Assembly: GCA_023419055.1 (NCBI GenBank)
Contig: JAEZYO010000038.1
Location: 1-5,442, forward strand
DNA: 5,442 nt
Source of the DNA: Pseudomonadota bacterium
GTDB taxonomy: Bacteria; Myxococcota; Polyangia; Polyangiales; Polyangiaceae
Reading direction: 5' to 3'
Below are positions 1 through 4,285 of this stretch, in pieces. The translations under genes were made by a program, and so were the position numbers. Within the stretch, counting starts at the first letter, position 1; each line of letters opens with the position of its first letter. The notes under the pieces were generated by a model that searched no databases, was not told the DNA's origin, and saw only the letters and a list, made by a program, of their open reading frames with translations.

Positions 1-216
1 ATCGCGGAGGGGGCCAAGTGTCGCACACGGCCCGACTACGCGAAGTTTCTGAATTACTCCGAGGCCTCGATGGCAGAGGTCGAGTACCTGCTGCTGCTCT
101 GCCGAGATCTCGGCTACTTGCCGCCCGGCGAGTTCGAACGGCTGTCGAAAGAGAGCAACGAAATCGAACGCATGCTCTTCGGCCTGCGAAAGCGCGTCGA
201 CGTTCGCCGCCGCTGA
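1..216 (+). CDS. Four-helix-bundle protein (S23 / 23S rRNA intervening-sequence protein family), 3' fragment
   Basis: The reading frame is open from the first base of the window and ends with TGA at 214-216, giving the last 71 residues; the start lies outside. The fragment matches the C-terminal half of the S23/IVP four-helix-bundle family as I know it. It begins with IAEG, followed by a basic stretch, then DYAKFLNYSEASMAEVEYLL (compare the family pattern FLn.A.gSl.ElE), then RDLGYLPPGEF and a final amphipathic helix ending IERMLFGLRKRV. Members are small proteins of about 110-130 residues, first noticed inside 23S rRNA intervening sequences but often stand-alone in genomes. No enzymatic function is established, and a nucleic-acid or ribosome-related role is only suggested by that location. 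No rRNA sequence is visible here, so this is probably a stand-alone copy. It converges on rimO, with 36 bp between the stop codons. Family assignment is fairly sure; the function is unknown. Confidence 0.82.
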   Translation: MAEGAKCRTRPDYAKFLNYSEASMAEVEYLLLLCRDLGYLPPGEFERLSKESNEIERMLFGLRKRVDVRRR

Positions 217-231
217 ACCCCAGGCGCCCGC

Positions 232-258
232 AGCTATCAACTATCGACTAGTTCAGCT
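232..258. terminator. Imperfect hairpin between convergent genes, possible weak bidirectional terminator
   Basis: Between the stop of the S23-family gene (216) and the stop of rimO (253) lies an inverted repeat. AGCT (232-235) pairs with AGCT (255-258), and AACTA (239-243) pairs with TAGTT (249-253). The loop is TCGAC, with a 3-nt/1-nt internal bulge. It is AT-richer than its surroundings and overlaps the rimO stop codon. There is no U-tract on either strand, so it is not a canonical intrinsic terminator. Its position between two converging genes is the main argument for a termination role. Confidence 0.25.
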
Positions 259-1674
259 CGGGGGGACGACTCGCAACACCTTGCGACCGTCGCTGTCACG
301 CATGACGAGCGGCGTGGCGGCGATGGGTTGGGGGAGTGACTCGATGCCGTCCTCGTGCACCTCGCCGACCAGATCGTAGTCACCCGCCTGAGTGATGGTG
401 ACGCGGCACAGATCGCCGGGGAGCACGGGGCCGCCGGAGAGGTAGACCTGGCCGTCGATGTCGGGAGCCTGACCCGGGTGACGGCCGACCATCACGAGCT
501 CGCTGTCCTCGCTCGGTCCCTCGACCAGCACCTCGAGCTCGCGGCCGATCAGCGCCTGATTCTTCTTCTTGCTGATGCGGCGCTGCACGCTCATGAGCTT
601 CTTCGCGCGCGATGCGGCGACGCTCGACTTCACCTTGCCCTCGAGCTCGAACGAGTGGCTCGTCGGCTCGTCGGAGTAGCGGAACACACCCACTCGGTCG
701 AACTCGGCCCAGCGCACGAAGTCGAGGAGCTCCTCGAACTCCGCGTCCGTCTCGCCGGGGTGGCCGACGATGAACGCGGTGCGGAACACCAGGCCCTCGA
801 CGCGCTTTCGCAGCATCTCGACCAGGTCGCGCAGGCGCTGCCCGCCGTGGCCACGGCGCATGCGCATCAGCATGGCGTCGGCCGCGTGCTGGAGCGGCAT
901 GTCCACGTAGGGGAGGACTCGCGGGTGCGAGGCGAGGAGGTCGACGAGCTCGTCGTCGAGCTTCTCCGGGTAGAGGTAGAAGAGCCTGACCCAGCGCACG
1001 CCGGGGACGTCCGCCACGCGCGTGACCAGGCGCGAGAGGGCGCCGCGCTCGCCGCGCTCGCGTCCGTAGGAGACGGTGTCCTGCGAGACCAGGTTGATCT
1101 CGACCACGCCCGCCTGCGCGAGCTGCTCCACCTCGCGCACCACGTCGTCCTCGCTGCGCGAGCGCTGCTTGCCGCGGAGCTGTGGGATCACGCAGAAGGA
1201 ACAGTGCCGGTTACAACCCTCCGCCATCTTGACGTAGGCGCTCCGGCCGCGCGTCGAGATGCGGCGCGGATCGCTCGCGCTCACGACCCAATCCGCGGGG
1301 TTACCGACGAGCTCGCGCTCGGCGCCGCCGGCGAGCACGCTCTCGAGCTTCTTCATGTCGCTCGAGCCGAGGATGTGATCGACCTCGGGCAGCCCCTCGG
1401 AGACCTCCTTCGGGTAGCGCTGGCTCAGGCAGCCCGTCACCACGAGCTTCTTGCAGGCGCCGCTCTCTTTCAGCGCGCCGAGCTCGAGGATCGTGTCGAT
1501 GGACTCTTTCTTCGCGCTCTCGATGAAGCCGCAGGTGTTCACGACGATCACCTCGGCCTCTTCGGCCTCCGCGACGTGCGCGTAGCCGGCGCGCTCGGCG
1601 ATGCCGAGCATCACCTCGGTGTCGACGCGGTTCTTGGGGCAGCCGAGGCTGACGAAGTGGATCTTGCGCGTCAT
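253..1674 (-). CDS. rimO: Ribosomal protein S12 methylthiotransferase RimO (radical SAM)
   Basis: This 473-residue protein is a radical-SAM methylthiotransferase. RimO adds a methylthio group to the beta-carbon of a conserved aspartate in ribosomal protein S12, using two [4Fe-4S] clusters. The N-terminal UPF0004 domain carries the RimO-type signature SLGCPKN with C12, plus C48 (NTCGFIESA) and C82 (TGCLSQR), which bind the auxiliary cluster. The radical-SAM CxxxCxxC motif is C154, C158 and C161 (CNRHCSFCVIP). LVSQDT (195-200) and MPLQH (about 259-263) follow, and a TRAM domain spans about 372-439. SLGCPKN rather than the MiaB-type GCQMN favours RimO over MiaB. A tail of about 34 residues follows TRAM. 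The ATG at 1674-1672 is chosen because MTRKIHFVSLGCPKN is where family members begin. The frame stays open far upstream, but that part reads carA out of frame. The ATG overlaps the carA stop as ATGA and has no clear Shine-Dalgarno of its own, so translation is probably coupled to carA. Confidence 0.97.
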   Translation of the reverse strand: MTRKIHFVSLGCPKNRVDTEVMLGIAERAGYAHVAEAEEAEVIVVNTCGFIESAKKESIDTILELGALKESGACKKLVVTGCLSQRYPKEVSEGLPEVDHILGSSDMKKLESVLAGGAERELVGNPADWVVSASDPRRISTRGRSAYVKMAEGCNRHCSFCVIPQLRGKQRSRSEDDVVREVEQLAQAGVVEINLVSQDTVSYGRERGERGALSRLVTRVADVPGVRWVRLFYLYPEKLDDELVDLLASHPRVLPYVDMPLQHAADAMLMRMRRGHGGQRLRDLVEMLRKRVEGLVFRTAFIVGHPGETDAEFEELLDFVRWAEFDRVGVFRYSDEPTSHSFELEGKVKSSVAASRAKKLMSVQRRISKKKNQALIGRELEVLVEGPSEDSELVMVGRHPGQAPDIDGQVYLSGGPVLPGDLCRVTITQAGDYDLVGEVHEDGIESLPQPIAATPLVMRDSDGRKVLRVVPPS

Positions 1675-2801
1675 TGATCGCGCATCAGGCGCTTGAAGCG
1701 CGAGAACAAGTAGAGCGCGTCGTGCGGACCGGCTGCGGCTTCGGGGTGGTACTGCACGCTGAACGCCTTCATGTCCCTGGCCTCGAGGCCCTCGCTCGAG
1801 CCGTCGTTGAGGTGCAGGTGAGTGCTCTCCGCGACGCCCTTCAGCGAGTCCACGTCGACCACGAAGCCGTGGTTCTGGGTCGTGATCTCGACCTTGCCCG
1901 TGCTGAGATCCTTCACCGGCTGGTTCAGGCCGCGGTGCCCGAACTTCAGCTTGTAGGTGCGCGCGCCGAGCGACAGCGCGAGCAGCTGGTGGCCGAGGCA
2001 GATCCCGAAGATCGGCTTCTTGCCGAGCAGGCCCTTGATGGTGTCGACGGCGTAGGTGACGGCGGCGGGATCGCCCGGGCCGTTCGAGAGGAAGATGCCG
2101 TCGGGGTTCTTTGCCAGGATGTCCGCCGCGCTCGTGCTCGCGGGCACGGTGGTCACCCGACAGCCGGAGTCGACCAGGCAGCGCAAGATGTTGCGCTTCG
2201 CGCCGAAATCGATCGCGACGACGTGAGGCTTGTCGCTCGTCGCCGGCGGCTCCTCGCCGAACGGTGTGTTCCACACCGCGCGCGACTCCGAGAAGTCGTG
2301 GAGCTCCTTCGGCGTCACGCGCGAGACGAGGTCGAGGCCCTCCATGTTCGGCGCGGAGCGAGCCCGCGAGACCAGATCGTCCGGGTTGCCCGTGCCGATG
2401 GCGCCGTTCTGCGAGCCCTTGTCGCGCAGGTAGCGGGTGAGGCGGCGCGTGTCGATCTCGGCGATGCCGACGATGCCGTGCTTCGCGAGGTACGCTTCGA
2501 GCGTCTGCTCCGAGCGCCAGTTCGAGACCTCGAGGCTCAGATCGCGCACCACGAAGCCCGCGACCTGGGGCTTGCCGTTCACGCTCTCCGGATCCTCTTC
2601 GTTGATGCCCGTGTTGCCGATGTGCGGCGACGTCATCGTTACGATCTGGCCGCAGTACGAGGGATCGGTGAGGACCTCCTGGTATCCGGTCATGCCGGTC
2701 GTGAACACGACCTCGCCGGTGGTCGTGCCTTCGGCGCCGAAGGCGCGGCCCGGAAAGATCGTGCCGTCGGCGAGCGCGAGATACGCCTTGCGGTCGCTCA
2801 C
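1671..2801 (-). CDS. carA: Carbamoyl-phosphate synthase small subunit (glutaminase) CarA
   Basis: CarA hydrolyses glutamine and channels ammonia to CarB, which makes carbamoyl phosphate for pyrimidine and arginine synthesis in the cytoplasm. The length of 376 residues is normal (E. coli CarA is 382). The N-terminal small-chain domain covers about 4-140, with ALADGTIFPGRAFGAEG and TTGMTGYQEVLTDPSY. The class I glutamine amidotransferase domain covers about 192-376. Its nucleophile is C268 (GICLGHQLL), and the other triad members are H352 and E354 (VQYHPEA). The oxyanion-region motif LSNGPGDP (238-245) and TTQNHGF (307-313) are also present, so the subunit looks fully active. The start is GTG at 2801-2799, overlapping the pyrC stop as GTGA and preceded by a strong GGAGGT. 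The end overlaps rimO as ATGA. carB is not adjacent: the following gene is rimO and the unit then meets a convergent gene. Confidence 0.98.
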   Translation of the reverse strand: MSDRKAYLALADGTIFPGRAFGAEGTTTGEVVFTTGMTGYQEVLTDPSYCGQIVTMTSPHIGNTGINEEDPESVNGKPQVAGFVVRDLSLEVSNWRSEQTLEAYLAKHGIVGIAEIDTRRLTRYLRDKGSQNGAIGTGNPDDLVSRARSAPNMEGLDLVSRVTPKELHDFSESRAVWNTPFGEEPPATSDKPHVVAIDFGAKRNILRCLVDSGCRVTTVPASTSAADILAKNPDGIFLSNGPGDPAAVTYAVDTIKGLLGKKPIFGICLGHQLLALSLGARTYKLKFGHRGLNQPVKDLSTGKVEITTQNHGFVVDVDSLKGVAESTHLHLNDGSSEGLEARDMKAFSVQYHPEAAAGPHDALYLFSRFKRLMRDQ

Positions 2802-4162
2802 GAGCCACCTCCGAGACGATCGAACACGATGCCGCCGCGTGCGGTGGTGAGGAGGATCTGACCCTTCAATTCGTGATTCATGAACGGACTGTTTCTGCTC
2901 TTCGAGCGCAAGTCTGCCCGCGCGGGCGTCCAGAGCGCTCCGGGATCCACTAGCGCAAGCTCGGCGAGCGCGCCTTCTTTCAGACTCGGAGGAGTGATAC
3001 CCGCGATTTTGGCCGGGGCCTGGGAGAGCGCGTCAACCAGCCGCGCGAGGCCGAGCCCCGAGCTCCCCACGAGGCCGAGCAGGAGGCCGAAGCACAGCTC
3101 GAGGCCCATCATGCCGGGCTTGGCCTCCGAGAACTCGCAATCCTTCTCGAGGGACGAGTGCGGCGCGTGGTCGGTCGCGATGGCGTCGATCGTGCCGTCG
3201 GCGAGCGCCTGACGCAGCGCCTCGATGTCCGCTTCCTCGCGCAGCGGCGGGTTCACCTTGCACGCGGTGTCGTAGCCGATGACGCTCGCGTCGGTGAGCA
3301 GGAGGTGGTGCGGCGTGACCTCCGCCGTCACGGTGAGGCCGCGCGACTTCGCCTCGCGCACGAGGCGCACCGCGCCGAGCGTCGAGAGGTGCGCGACGTG
3401 GTAGCGAGCGCGCGTGTACTCGGCGAGCAGGATGTCGCGCGCCACGATCACGTCTTCTGCGATGCGCGGCCAACCGCGCAGGCCGAGCCGCGCCGAGACC
3501 ACGCCCTCGTGCATGTCGGCGCCAGCGGTCAGATCGTGATCCTCCGCGTGCTGAATCACGGGCAGGTCGAAGTTCTTCGCGTACTCGAGCGCCCGCCGCA
3601 TGACGGCGCTCGACATCACGCACACGCCGTCGTCGCTCACGCCGACGGCGCCCGCCTCGCGGAGCTCCGCCATCTCCGTGAGCTCCTTGCCTTGCTGCCC
3701 TTTGGTGATCGCGGCGATCGGGTGCAGCGAGGGGCCGCCGCACTCTTCGGCGCGCCGCCGCATCATCTCGGTGACCGCGCGCGTGTCGTTCACCGGGCGC
3801 GTGTTGGGCATCACGCACACGTGCGCGTAGCCGCCTGCTGCTGCTGCTGCGAGGCCGCTCGCGATGTCCTCTTTGTATTCTTGTCCGGGCTCGCGCAGGT
3901 GCGCGTGCAGATCCACGAACGCGGGGACGAGCCAGCGCCCGGCGCCGTCGATCACGCGCGCGCCGTTCACGCTCGCGAGATCGTGCGCCGCGTCCTTGCC
4001 GAGGCGCGAGATGCGCCCACCTTCCACCACCACGTCCGATAGCTGATCGAGGTTCCGCGCGGGATCGATCGCGCGCACTTGACGAAAAATGAGGAGGTCG
4101 CCGGGCCGGGTCACGGCGGCGCTTGATAGCACGACGCCTCGGCTCCGGGCAGGCAATCCCAC
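2798..4162 (-). CDS. pyrC: Dihydroorotase (class I), PyrC
   Basis: PyrC catalyses the reversible cyclisation of N-carbamoyl-L-aspartate to dihydroorotate, the third step of pyrimidine synthesis, in the cytoplasm. The 454-residue product is an amidohydrolase. Zinc-site HxH is H86/H88 in VDLHAHLREPGQ, and the bridging acidic residue is probably D178 in VSDDG, as in class I enzymes. Further metal ligands are H205 (VIQHAEDHD) and H258 (VAHLST), and the catalytic aspartate is D331 (ATDHAPHS). MPNT (118-121), TPHHLLLTD, NPPLR (304-308) and NSPF (425-428) are also present. With all of these intact it is unlikely to be one of the inactive dihydroorotase homologues that only scaffold aspartate transcarbamoylase. 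The GTG at 4162-4160 has GGAG six bases upstream. It leaves an extra 16-20 residues before the usual family start, so GTG at 4132 or 4114 are alternatives. The gene is first in the leftward unit, and pyrB is not upstream of it. Confidence 0.96.
   Translation of the reverse strand: MGLPARSRGVVLSSAAVTRPGDLLIFRQVRAIDPARNLDQLSDVVVEGGRISRLGKDAAHDLASVNGARVIDGAGRWLVPAFVDLHAHLREPGQEYKEDIASGLAAAAAGGYAHVCVMPNTRPVNDTRAVTEMMRRRAEECGGPSLHPIAAITKGQQGKELTEMAELREAGAVGVSDDGVCVMSSAVMRRALEYAKNFDLPVIQHAEDHDLTAGADMHEGVVSARLGLRGWPRIAEDVIVARDILLAEYTRARYHVAHLSTLGAVRLVREAKSRGLTVTAEVTPHHLLLTDASVIGYDTACKVNPPLREEADIEALRQALADGTIDAIATDHAPHSSLEKDCEFSEAKPGMMGLELCFGLLLGLVGSSGLGLARLVDALSQAPAKIAGITPPSLKEGALAELALVDPGALWTPARADLRSKSRNSPFMNHELKGQILLTTARGGIVFDRLGGGS
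2807..2812 (-). promoter_or_regulatory. Shine-Dalgarno of carA, embedded in the pyrC C-terminal codons
   Basis: The minus strand reads GGAGGT followed by five bases and the GTG start of carA (2801). The same bases encode the Gly-Gly of the PyrC C-terminus (LGGGS, then stop). This strong site fixes the GTG as the carA start and supports efficient re-initiation right at the pyrC stop. Confidence 0.8.
3836..3850 (-). repeat. Five-unit GCA trinucleotide run inside pyrC
   Basis: On the coding (minus) strand GCA is repeated five times and encodes Ala105-Ala109 of PyrC, in the helix between the HxH motif and MPNT. An alanine run here is usual in class I dihydroorotases, so length and fold look normal. 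What stands out is the uniform use of GCA, an uncommon alanine codon in such GC-rich DNA. Confidence 0.8.
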
Positions 4163-4285
4163 GGCGCGCTCCGGTGAATCTTTCCGCTCACACGGGCCGG
4201 GTCGCCAGCCGAGCGCGGTTTTGATTCCGTGCTGGGCGCAACCTGCGGTTCCAGGCCGACTTTTTGGCGTGTACAGTCGTTCGGC
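4163..4285. promoter_or_regulatory. Divergent intergenic region, presumed promoters for pyrC-carA-rimO and for the TPR gene
   Basis: This 123-bp gap separates the leftward pyrC unit from the rightward TPR gene and must hold the nearest promoters of both, unless they lie inside genes. I found no convincing sigma-70 pair on either strand. The best -10-like element for the rightward gene is TACAGT (4272-4277), with no good -35 at the right distance; TTGATT (4221-4226) is too far upstream. No terminator hairpin with a U-tract, no obvious PyrR-type attenuator and no leader peptide was seen, so any pyrimidine control is not visible. The region contains a short AT-richer stretch (about 4218-4227) and a T-run (4261-4265). 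Confidence 0.5.
4169..4172 (-). promoter_or_regulatory. Probable Shine-Dalgarno of pyrC (supports the 4162 start)
   Basis: The minus strand reads GGAG, six bases, then GTG at 4162. Competing in-frame starts are GTG at 4132, with GAGG (4140-4137) four bases upstream, and GTG at 4114, with no Shine-Dalgarno but closest to the normal family N-terminus. The spacing at 4162 is the best of the three, but it does not settle the start. Confidence 0.5.

Noticed and set aside
18..251. A 77-codon plus-strand open frame at the left edge
   Set aside because: It is out of frame with the S23-family fragment (1-216), which matches a known family along its whole visible length.
355..1677. A 440-codon plus-strand open frame opposite rimO
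   Set aside because: It is a shadow of codon bias in GC-rich DNA. The product is His/Ala/Leu/Glu-rich with no recognisable domain, while rimO on the other strand is certain.
253..2808. An 851-codon open frame on the minus strand that extends rimO upstream across all of carA
   Set aside because: The N-terminal 378 codons read carA out of frame and give arginine/histidine-rich low-complexity sequence. Only the part from ATG 1674 matches RimO, and CarA is unmistakable in the other frame.
1674..2861. A 395-codon plus-strand open frame opposite carA
   Set aside because: Same kind of antisense shadow; no family motifs, low-complexity Arg/Ala/Val composition.
3033..4042. Open frames overlapping pyrC on both strands (minus 3033-3818 and plus 3158-4042)
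   Set aside because: Both are arginine/alanine/histidine-rich frame shadows of pyrC, whose metal ligands and motifs are clear in its own frame.
4221..4277. TTGATT (4221-4226) with TACAGT (4272-4277) as a sigma-70 promoter
   Set aside because: The spacing of about 45 bp is far from 17, and no better -35 lies at the right distance from TACAGT.
4229..4285. In-frame GTG at 4229 as an earlier start for the TPR gene
   Set aside because: It has no Shine-Dalgarno, and the added 19 residues (VLGATCGSRPT...) do not resemble the proline/serine-rich N-terminus that follows. ATG 4286 or 4337 is more likely.
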